NCBI GenBank assembly: GCA_035503975.1
Contig: DATJST010000250.1
Location: 1 to 20,591, forward strand
DNA from: DATJMJ01 sp035503975
GTDB taxonomy: Bacteria; Actinomycetota; Acidimicrobiia; Acidimicrobiales; Palsa-688
Length of the DNA stretch: 20,591 nucleotides
Reading direction: 5' to 3'
Below, piece after piece: positions 14,751-20,591 of this stretch. The notes under the pieces are model-generated. The model was given only the letters and a program-made list of their open reading frames with translations, searched no databases and was not told the origin of the DNA. The translations under genes and the position numbers were made by a program. Within the stretch, counting starts at the first letter, position 1. Every line of letters starts with the position of its first letter.

Positions 14751-15364
14751 CGGGACACCTCTGGCAAGGCCCCGATCACCCTGCAGATGTCGGCCGCGGC
14801 GGCTTCTGGGTCAGCCGGCGCCAAGACAGCCCCCATGACGGCCACTCCAGAGGCACCGGCGACCAGGCATTCGGCGGCGTTGGCGGCGCTCAGCCCGCCG
14901 AGCGCCCAGACGGGCAGCGGGGCAGCCGCCAACGCCCCGGTGCCGAGGACGGGCCCGTAGCCCGGCTTTGCAGCGGACGGGTAAATGGGCGAGAGTGTCG
15001 CCCAGTCATACCCGGCAGCGGCGGCCCGGGCCAGCTCGTCCCGGCCGTGGCACGACCGGCCCACCGGCCGCGGGCCGAACCCGGCCGGCTCCCATGGGTC
15101 GGAGGCGCCCAGCTGGATGCCGTCCGCCAACTCCGTGCCCGGCCCCGGGCTGGCCAACAGCACACCACCGGCGGCGTGGACGACCTCGGCCAAGGCGGCC
15201 GCCAACCGGCGGCGCGTTTGCGGTCGGGCCTGCTTGTCGCGCAACCACACCGCCCGGACGCCTCCGGCCACGGCCTGTGCGACCACTTGGGCGAGCGGGC
15301 GGCCACCCACCGCCGAACTGTCCGCCACCAGCACCAAGGGCGGCAGCGGCGCTGCGCCGCTCAC
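14747..15364 (-). CDS. ThiE/TenI-family protein with altered active-site motifs
   Basis: A 205-residue TIM-barrel protein of the thiamin phosphate synthase/TenI superfamily, encoded directly after thiG where the thiazole tautomerase TenI often sits. Family marks are WLRDK (40-44), ADGIQLGASD (80-89), GRSCHGRDEL (102-111), SPIYPSAAKPGYGPVLG (125-141) and ALGGLSAANA (154-163). Two things differ from known relatives. The metal-binding NDD/NDR of ThiE is replaced by ASPGPG (71-76), leaving D89 but not its partner Asp. The His that acts in Bacillus TenI tautomerisation aligns with P126. So it is neither a standard ThiE nor a standard TenI. The GTG start overlaps the thiG stop (GTGA), and its own stop overlaps thiD. 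Tautomerase is the favoured role by position; the catalytic base is uncertain. Confidence 0.82.
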   Translation of the reverse strand: MSGAAPLPPLVLVADSSAVGGRPLAQVVAQAVAGGVRAVWLRDKQARPQTRRRLAAALAEVVHAAGGVLLASPGPGTELADGIQLGASDPWEPAGFGPRPVGRSCHGRDELARAAAAGYDWATLSPIYPSAAKPGYGPVLGTGALAAAPLPVWALGGLSAANAAECLVAGASGVAVMGAVLAPADPEAAAADICRVIGALPEVSR

Positions 15365-16173
15365 AGTTCGGGCATCCCCGAGGACGCCGTGCTGGCCTGG
15401 CCGTGGTAGCGGCGAGGGATGCGGCCCGCCTGGTAGGCGAGGCGTCCGGCCTTGACGGCATGAGCCATGGCTTGCGCCATTACCTCCGGCTCGCGCGCCC
15501 GCGTCACCGCCGAAGCGACCAAGACGGCGTCGCAGCCCAGCTCCATGGCCAGAGCCGCGTCCGAGGCGGTCCCGATCCCGGCGTCGAGCACGACGGGCAC
15601 GCTCACGAGGTCCCGCAGCAGGCTGATGTTGTGCGGGTTGCGGATGCCGAGGCCGCTGCCGATCGGGGCGCCCAAGGGCATCACCGCGGCACACCCTGCT
15701 CCCGCCAGTCGCTGAGCTATGACCGGGTCGTCGTTGGTATAGGCGAACACGGCGAAGCCGGACCGCACCAGGGTCTCGGCTGCGTCCAGCGTTTCCACGG
15801 GGTCCGGTAGCAACGTGAGCTCGTCGGCAATGACCTCCAACTTGACCCAATTGGTCTCGAGCGCCTCCCTGGCCGCGAGAGCGGTGCGGACCGCGTCGCG
15901 CGCCGTGTAGCACCCCGCGGTGTTGGGCAGCACTCGCACCCCGGCACGGTCGCAGACGTCGATCACCGACCCGCTCGTGCCCGGCTGTACCCGGCGCAGG
16001 GCGACCGTCACGACACACGCACCCGAGGAACGCACAGCCGCCTCCAGCTCTGCCATGTTGGCCGCACCCCCCGTGCCAAGGATGAGGCGTGAGCCCAAGG
16101 CCTCGCCGGCCACTGTCCATCCGTCCGTCCCGTTCGGCTGGTTATTGACGCTTGGCAGCCGCTCGATGCTCAT
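15361..16173 (-). CDS. thiG: Thiazole synthase
   Basis: Forms the thiazole phosphate of thiamin from deoxyxylulose 5-phosphate, dehydroglycine (from ThiO) and sulfur carried as ThiS thiocarboxylate. The 270-residue barrel has the conserved LPNTAGCYTARDAVRTA (82-98), the Schiff-base lysine K111 in NWVKLEVI, and MPLGAPIGSGLGIRNPHNI near residue 165, a highly invariant block. The N-terminal 18 residues are variable. The ATG at 16173 lies 3 bp after the thiS stop, consistent with stoichiometric production of the two interacting proteins. The end overlaps the ThiE/TenI-like gene. Nothing unusual is seen in the active site. Confidence 0.97.
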   Translation of the reverse strand: MSIERLPSVNNQPNGTDGWTVAGEALGSRLILGTGGAANMAELEAAVRSSGACVVTVALRRVQPGTSGSVIDVCDRAGVRVLPNTAGCYTARDAVRTALAAREALETNWVKLEVIADELTLLPDPVETLDAAETLVRSGFAVFAYTNDDPVIAQRLAGAGCAAVMPLGAPIGSGLGIRNPHNISLLRDLVSVPVVLDAGIGTASDAALAMELGCDAVLVASAVTRAREPEVMAQAMAHAVKAGRLAYQAGRIPRRYHGQASTASSGMPEL

Positions 16174-16176
16174 CGC

Positions 16177-16407
16177 TCAACCCCCTGCCACGGCGTGCAG
16201 GACCTCGACCCGGTCGCCCTCGGACAGCTCCACCGATGGCCAGTCGGACCGGCGGACCAGCTCGGCATTGACGGCCACGGCCACGCCACGCGTGCCACAT
16301 CCGAGGGAGGCGAGCACGTCAGAGACGGTGGCCCGGGCTTGCAGCACCACGTCCTGGCCGTTGAGCTGCACGCGCAAGCCTTGCGCCGCGCGGTTCCCTT
16401 CACCCAT
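16177..16407 (-). CDS. thiS: Sulfur carrier protein ThiS
   Basis: A 76-residue ubiquitin-like sulfur carrier. The C-terminus is the required Gly-Gly (HAVAGG), which is adenylated by ThiF or MoeB and converted to thiocarboxylate for ThiG. Typical strand pattern: RVQLNGQDVVLQA, VSDVLASLG, VAVAVNAELVRRSDWPSVELSEGDRVEVL. The ATG at 16407 overlaps the thiO stop by 8 bp; the first ten residues exceed the usual 66-residue length, so a later start inside the overlap cannot be excluded. No ThiF gene lies in the window. Confidence 0.95.
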   Translation of the reverse strand: MGEGNRAAQGLRVQLNGQDVVLQARATVSDVLASLGCGTRGVAVAVNAELVRRSDWPSVELSEGDRVEVLHAVAGG

Positions 16408-17563
16408 GGCACAGTGCCCCGTCCCTAAAGCGCGCGCTGCAAAAGGCTGCGGCAGGCCCGCTCACCGGCCGCCCGGCAAGGGCATCGCCCAGGGCTTCGG
16501 CGGTGACAGGCGTCAGCAGCACGCCGTGGCGGAAATGCCCTGTAGCCAGGAGAAGGCCGGGAGTAACGGCCGGGCCCAAGATCGGCCCGTTGTCGGGGGA
16601 CCCGGGACGGAGGCGGGCTATGGCCTCGCTCAGCTCCACTTCCGCCAGCTCGGGTACCGCTGTCACCGCCCGGCGCAACAGGTCGAACACCGCCCCCGCG
16701 GTCACGGTCGTGTCGAACCCGGCCTCTTCGACCGTCGCCCCGACAACGATCTCACCCGTGGCCCGGGGCACGATGTAGATGTCGCGGCCCTGGTAGGGCA
16801 CCCGCACGGTCCTGGCCAGGACCTGTCGCCCGGGCGAGCGCAAGCGGAGGATCTGTCCTTTGACCGGGCGCACGGGCGGCACGTCCTCGGGCGGCAAGCC
16901 GCCCACCTGGGCCGAATGGCAACCAGCCGCAAGCACGAACCGGCCGCCAGGCAAGGCTTCGCCGCTTTCCAGCACGGCCTGGTGCACGCCATGCGCCGGG
17001 CTAATTCGCAGCTGGCGCACGGCCTGAGGGCACAGACGCACTCCTCGGCGGACGAGAACGGCACGCAGCGCCCGCACCACCAGCCGGTTGTCGACCTGGT
17101 GGTCGCCTGGGTGCAAGAGCCCGGCGACGGCTCGAGGGCTGAGCGACGGCTCGAGGGCGCGGCAATCACGGCCGGAGAGCTCTTCGGCCTCGCCGCCCAA
17201 CCGGCGCTGCACGTCCAGCGCCTCGAGCAGGGCCCGGTGGTCATCGGCGTCGAGTGCGACCGTCAGCATCCCGTCCCGGCGCAAGCCAACCTCCAAGCCG
17301 CTCTCGGCCTCCAGTTCGGCGGCGAACTCTGGCCACGCGACCGCTGAAGCGCGCAGCAGCGCGTGCAGCGGGCCCTCGCCCCAGCGCGCCTCGGTGGTCG
17401 TCCCGAGCATGCCGGCGGCCGCCCACGATGCTCCCTGCCCGATCGCAGGGTCACACACGGCGACGCTCATCCCGTCGCGAGCGGCGCGCCAGGCAACAGC
17501 CAGCCCGATGAGCCCACCGCCAACGACGACCACGTCGCTTGCGCCACCCGGGGAGGCCTTCAC
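16400..17563 (-). CDS. thiO: Glycine oxidase ThiO
   Basis: FAD-dependent oxidase that turns glycine into dehydroglycine (iminoacetate) for thiazole formation, the oxygen-dependent alternative to ThiH. The 387-residue protein begins with the dinucleotide-binding fold VVVVGGGLIGLAVAWRA (GGGLIG at 15-20), then the family's GASWAAAGMLG (about 45-55), a mid-protein VKGQILRLRSP block, IYIVPRATGEIVVGATVEEAGFD, and a C-terminal ATGHFRHGVLLTPVTAEAL that contacts FAD. The GTG at 17563 overlaps the thiE stop (GTGA) and has GGAG 7 nt upstream. The choice of ThiO implies an aerobic lifestyle (inference). Confidence 0.95.
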   Translation of the reverse strand: MKASPGGASDVVVVGGGLIGLAVAWRAARDGMSVAVCDPAIGQGASWAAAGMLGTTTEARWGEGPLHALLRASAVAWPEFAAELEAESGLEVGLRRDGMLTVALDADDHRALLEALDVQRRLGGEAEELSGRDCRALEPSLSPRAVAGLLHPGDHQVDNRLVVRALRAVLVRRGVRLCPQAVRQLRISPAHGVHQAVLESGEALPGGRFVLAAGCHSAQVGGLPPEDVPPVRPVKGQILRLRSPGRQVLARTVRVPYQGRDIYIVPRATGEIVVGATVEEAGFDTTVTAGAVFDLLRRAVTAVPELAEVELSEAIARLRPGSPDNGPILGPAVTPGLLLATGHFRHGVLLTPVTAEALGDALAGRPVSGPAAAFCSARFRDGALCHG

Positions 17564-18198
17564 CTGCCGGCTCCGATCGCTCCTGCAACCCCGGCCATGA
17601 GCTGGCGGGCGGCGGCCGCGGGGTCGGCCGCCTCGGCGATCGCACCGATCACAGCCAGCCCGTGAGCACCCGTGGCGAGCACGGCCGCGACCCGCGCAGG
17701 GGTGATGCCCCCGATGGCGATAACAGGGACGCTCACCGCCCCGACCACCGCAGCCAAGCCTTCGGTACCGATGGGCTCCGGCAGGCCCGCCTTGCTGGTA
17801 GTCAGGAAGCACGGCCCGCAACCGATGTAATCGGCACCGGCAGCAACCGCTGCCCGGGCCTCGGCCGGGGTACGGGCCGATGCGCCGAGGACGCGGCCCG
17901 GCCCGAGCAGGGCACGGGCGTCAGCCACGGGGATGTCTTCGAGGCCGACGTGCACCCCGTCAGCCTCGACCACCACGGCGACGTCGGCCCGGTCGTCGAT
18001 CATGCAGGTGGCACCCGCCTCCCGGCACAGGCTCACCACCCGGCGGGCCAGGTCCAGGCGTTGCCGGTCGCTGCAATCTTTGGCCCTCAGCTGCACGCAG
18101 GGCACGCCTGCGCCCAGGGCCGCACAAACCAAGCCCAGGGCCCGGGCCAGGTCGGCGCCCCCCTGATAGTTAGCGATGTAGTGGAGCCGGCCCAGCAA
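17560..18198 (-). CDS. thiE: Thiamin phosphate synthase
   Basis: Joins HMP-PP with thiazole phosphate to give thiamin phosphate. In 212 residues the expected motifs are present: VQLRAKD (35-41), IDDRADVA with D69 (67-74), DGVHVGLED with D88 (80-88), GPCFLTTSKAG including K136 (128-138) and AIGGITPARV (161-170). The NDD of many ThiE proteins is DDR here, keeping the metal-binding Asp. The start is taken as TTG at 18198 because GGAGGGAG (18204-18211) lies 5 nt upstream; a TTG at 18237 is in frame but lies inside the riboswitch core, so it is rejected. The ribosome-binding site is the 3' edge of the aptamer, so ligand binding should block translation directly. First gene of the thiamin operon. 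Confidence 0.93.
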   Translation of the reverse strand: MLGRLHYIANYQGGADLARALGLVCAALGAGVPCVQLRAKDCSDRQRLDLARRVVSLCREAGATCMIDDRADVAVVVEADGVHVGLEDIPVADARALLGPGRVLGASARTPAEARAAVAAGADYIGCGPCFLTTSKAGLPEPIGTEGLAAVVGAVSVPVIAIGGITPARVAAVLATGAHGLAVIGAIAEAADPAAAARQLMAGVAGAIGAGR

Positions 18199-18201
18199 CT
18201 G

Positions 18202-18291
<90 letters not shown>

Positions 18292-18303
18292 ATACTCAGC
18301 ACC

Positions 18304-18331
18304 AGGCTACACCTTGCAGATCCGGTGTCAG
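18304..18331 (-). promoter_or_regulatory. Candidate promoter of the thiamin operon
   Basis: CTGACA (complement of 18326-18331) is separated by 16 bp from TAGCCT (complement of 18304-18309), a TANNNT -10. Transcription would begin a few bases before the aptamer. The -35 overlaps the end of purL. Confidence 0.4.
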
Positions 18332-18341
18332 GCCCCTGACA
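18326..18341. other. Palindrome TGTCAGGGGCCTGACA at the purL stop codon
   Basis: Seven-base arms flank two bases (or six-base arms with a tetraloop) and include the purL stop and the putative thi -35. No run of T follows on the minus strand, so it is not a standard terminator. It may be an operator or a stem that protects the mRNA 3' end. Confidence 0.4.
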
Positions 18342-20547
18342 GCGCAGAGGGCAAGGCACAGTCCCATGCCTCCCTGGCTCGCTCGAGGCTCAGGCTGAGC
18401 AGCCCTTCCACCACGATGCTGTCCCCGCCGCCAACGCCGATCTCGCGGCAGGGCAGGTGGGCCGCAGCGGCCCGGGCGGTCACGGCGAGCAGGTGGCGCG
18501 GCGCCACACTGGCGAGCACGCGCGAGGGGCCTTCGCCAAAGAGCTGCTCATGGTCGTCCACTCCCCCGGCCCGGCAACCGATGGCTCCTTTGACCGCCAT
18601 TTCGGCCAGTGCCAGCCCGAGGCCGCCGGCGGAGATGTCGTGGATGCCGTCCACGAGGCGCTCGTTCACCAGCCCGGCCACCAGGGTGAGCAGCCGGGCG
18701 TGCAAGTCCAGGTCCAGGCTTGGGAGGCGCCCCCCGAGGTGGCCCCGGGAGGCGGCCCAGCGCGAGCCGGCCAACGATGTGGACGTCGCGCCGATGAGCA
18801 ACAGATGGCTGCCCTCGACCAGCACGGGGGTGGGGATCGCGGGCGAAAGGTGCTCGATCAACCCGAGGGTGCCCACCACCGGGGTTGGGTGGATGTCGCT
18901 GCCGCGGCTCTCGTTGTAGAGGCTCACATTGCCGCCGACCACCGGGATGCCGAGCGCCCGGCAAGCCTCTGCCAGGCCGTCGATGGCCTCGGAGAGCTGC
19001 CACATGACCTCGGGGTGCTCGGGGTTGCCGAAGTTGAGGCAGTTGACGAGGGCCACCGGGCGGGCCCCGGCGCAGGCGACGTTGAGCGCCGACTCGGCTA
19101 CGAGCAGGCGGGTGCCAGCCCGCGGGTCGAGGGCGCACCACCGCGGGTTGCCGTCGGTCGACAGGGCGATCCCCCGTGGTGGCGCCCCGGCTGGGGGCCG
19201 CGCCCCGGGGGCGGACAGGCGCAGGACGGCGGCGTCGGCCCCCGGCGCGAGGACTGTGTTCAAGAAAAGCTGGTGGTCGTACTGGCGGAACGCCCACGCT
19301 GGGTCAGCCAACAGGCCGAGCAGTTCCTCCTCCATCCCTCCGGTCGAGGCTGGGGCGGGCAGGAGGGCGGGGTCGTCAGCGGCCCAGCCGTCCAGCCAGG
19401 CCGGACGACAGCGGGGCCGGTCATAGGCGGGCGCGTCCTCATGCAGGCTGGCTGCCGGGACGTCGGCAAGGACGGGGCCGTCCCAGCCGTCCAGCACCCG
19501 GAGGCGCCCACCCGCGGTGACCCGGCCCACCACCGTGGCCCGTACCTCCCAGCGCCGGCACACCTCGACCACCTCGCCAAGTGCCGCCGGCGTGACGATG
19601 GCCAGCATCCGCTCCTGGCTCTCGCTGGTCATTACCTCGAAAGGAGCGAGCCCGGGCTCGCGCCGGGGCACGGCCGCCACGTTGACGTCCATGCCCACGC
19701 CGCCTCGCGAGGCGGTCTCGCTCGTCGCACAGGTCAGCCCGGCCCCGCCAAGGTCCTGGATGCCGACGACCAGGTGGCGGTCGAGCAGTTCCAGGGTGGC
19801 CTCGATCAGGCGCTTCTCCTCAAAGGGGTCGCCGACCTGGACATTGGGCCGCTTGGCCGCCTCCGCCTCGGGGTCTTCGCTGAACGCGGCCGATGCCAGC
19901 ACGCTGACGCCCCCGATGCCGTCGCGCCCGGTCGTCGAGCCGAGCAGGACAGCCAGGTTGCCCTCCCCCACCGCCCGGCCGAGCACGAGGCGCTCCTTGG
20001 GCAGCACACCGCAGCACAGGACGTTCACCAGGGGGTTGCCTGAGTAGCACTCGGCGAACTCGAGCTCCCCGCCCACGGTGGGCACGCCCACGGCGTTGCC
20101 GTAGCCGGAGATGCCACTGACCACGCCGCTCGCCAGCCACCGGTTACGGGGCTCGTCCAGAGGGCCGAAGCGCAGGGGGTCCATGAGGGCCACCGGCCGT
20201 GCACCCATGGTGAAGATGTCGCGGATAATGCCTCCCACGCCCGTCGCCGCCCCCTGGTAAGGCTCGATGGCCGAGGGGTGGTTATGGCTCTCGATGCGGA
20301 TGGCCACGGCTAGGCCATCGCCGGCATCGACTACCCCGGCGTTCTCGCCCGGGCCAACCAGGACCCCGGGCCCCTGGGTGGGGAGCCGGCGCAAGTGGGT
20401 GCGCGAGGACTTGTAGGAACAGTGCTCGCTCCACATGACCGCGTACATCGCCAGTTCGAGGTGGTTGGGATGGCGCCCGAGTGCCTTGTCGATCGCTTGT
20501 GCTTCGCCGTCGGTCAGGCCCAGCTCGCGGTGCAACGGGTCGCCCAT
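18328..20547 (-). CDS. purL: Phosphoribosylformylglycinamidine synthase subunit PurL
   Basis: ATP-dependent conversion of FGAR to FGAM, acting with PurQ (glutaminase) and PurS, neither of which is in the window. The 739 residues are the small, Bacillus/actinobacterial type. Motifs: MWSEHCSYKSSRTHLRRLPT near the N-terminus, IRIESHNHPSAIEPYQGAATGVGGI, FTMGARPVALMDPLRFG, LLGSTTGRDGIGG, QVGDPFEEKRLIEA, IQDLGGAGLTCATSE and the second-half AIRS-like GGNVSLYNE and GIHDISAGGLGLAL. The ATG at 20547 is favoured over GTG 20556 and ATG 20553 because a TACGGT -10-like motif ends 7 nt before it. There are 36 bp between its stop and the TPP aptamer, on the same strand, so read-through into the thiamin operon is possible. 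Confidence 0.96.
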   Translation of the reverse strand: MGDPLHRELGLTDGEAQAIDKALGRHPNHLELAMYAVMWSEHCSYKSSRTHLRRLPTQGPGVLVGPGENAGVVDAGDGLAVAIRIESHNHPSAIEPYQGAATGVGGIIRDIFTMGARPVALMDPLRFGPLDEPRNRWLASGVVSGISGYGNAVGVPTVGGELEFAECYSGNPLVNVLCCGVLPKERLVLGRAVGEGNLAVLLGSTTGRDGIGGVSVLASAAFSEDPEAEAAKRPNVQVGDPFEEKRLIEATLELLDRHLVVGIQDLGGAGLTCATSETASRGGVGMDVNVAAVPRREPGLAPFEVMTSESQERMLAIVTPAALGEVVEVCRRWEVRATVVGRVTAGGRLRVLDGWDGPVLADVPAASLHEDAPAYDRPRCRPAWLDGWAADDPALLPAPASTGGMEEELLGLLADPAWAFRQYDHQLFLNTVLAPGADAAVLRLSAPGARPPAGAPPRGIALSTDGNPRWCALDPRAGTRLLVAESALNVACAGARPVALVNCLNFGNPEHPEVMWQLSEAIDGLAEACRALGIPVVGGNVSLYNESRGSDIHPTPVVGTLGLIEHLSPAIPTPVLVEGSHLLLIGATSTSLAGSRWAASRGHLGGRLPSLDLDLHARLLTLVAGLVNERLVDGIHDISAGGLGLALAEMAVKGAIGCRAGGVDDHEQLFGEGPSRVLASVAPRHLLAVTARAAAAHLPCREIGVGGGDSIVVEGLLSLSLERAREAWDCALPSALSGA

Positions 20548-20554
20548 ACCCATC

Positions 20555-20560
20555 ACCGTA
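20555..20560 (-). promoter_or_regulatory. Candidate -10 element (TACGGT) for a leaderless purL transcript
   Basis: On the minus strand TACGGT is followed by 7 nt (GATGGGT) and the ATG at 20547. It is identical in sequence and distance to the motif before the PHP gene. The window ends too soon to judge a -35. Confidence 0.4.
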
Positions 20561-20591
20561 GGCGCCGCCCCCGGCCCGCTACCCGTTCCGT

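Noticed and set aside
15365..16120. Long upstream extension of the ThiE/TenI-like frame
   Set aside because: It is a shadow of thiG; the GTGA overlap at the thiG stop gives a natural start.
18457..20043. 528-codon plus-strand frame opposite purL
   Set aside because: Low-complexity Gly/Arg/Val-rich translation without domains; purL on the minus strand explains the sequence.

Overview
The window is a gene-dense stretch of a very GC-rich chromosome, almost certainly from an actinobacterium. The pointers are frequent GTG/TTG starts, GTGA stop/start overlaps, an acyl-CoA carboxylase with an epsilon-like small subunit, a SigE-type ECF sigma factor and TANNNT motifs sitting just upstream of start codons. 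An uncultured Acidimicrobiia-like lineage is my guess from overall gene style; no rRNA or marker alignment was possible.

Left part (1-7767). The window opens inside an ABC-2 membrane permease, whose last bases overlap a stand-alone FEN/Pol I-type 5'-3' exonuclease. Converging on them is a two-gene minus-strand unit: an ECF sigma factor followed by aat (leucyl/phenylalanyl-tRNA-protein transferase, N-degron pathway). After a 251 bp divergent gap comes a plus-strand acyl-CoA carboxylase operon: carboxyltransferase beta subunit, a 92-residue epsilon-like protein, and a biotin carboxylase/BCCP alpha subunit. A 318 bp intergenic region with repeated TGTGG boxes and inverted repeats then leads to a YbjN-domain protein.

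Middle (7815-12440). purF and purM lie on the minus strand with overlapping ends. Divergent from purF is a plus-strand pair: a PHP-family phosphoesterase (YciV/RNase AM type) and a FUSC/aromatic-acid-exporter-like membrane protein.

Right part (12464-20547), all minus strand. purL comes first in transcription order. It is followed closely by a TPP riboswitch that controls thiE-thiO-thiS-thiG-tenI/thiE2-thiD, and then by two unassigned genes, an NTF2/SnoaL-like protein and a class I methyltransferase, without any real gap. The thi genes cover thiazole formation (ThiO, ThiS, ThiG), HMP phosphorylation (ThiD) and coupling (ThiE). ThiC, ThiF and ThiL are not in the window and must be encoded elsewhere. 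PurL, PurF and PurM belong to the route to AIR, the purine intermediate that ThiC turns into the thiamin pyrimidine, so the region holds both sides of the purine/thiamin branch.

I found no CRISPR array, transposon, prophage, tRNA or rRNA. Most of the window is ordinary core metabolism. The points most worth a second look are the two uncharacterised genes at the end of the TPP-controlled operon, the second ThiE-like protein lacking motifs of both ThiE and TenI, the phased TGTGG cluster near 7048-7073, and the repeated TANNNT + 7-8 nt + start-codon arrangement that suggests leaderless transcripts.
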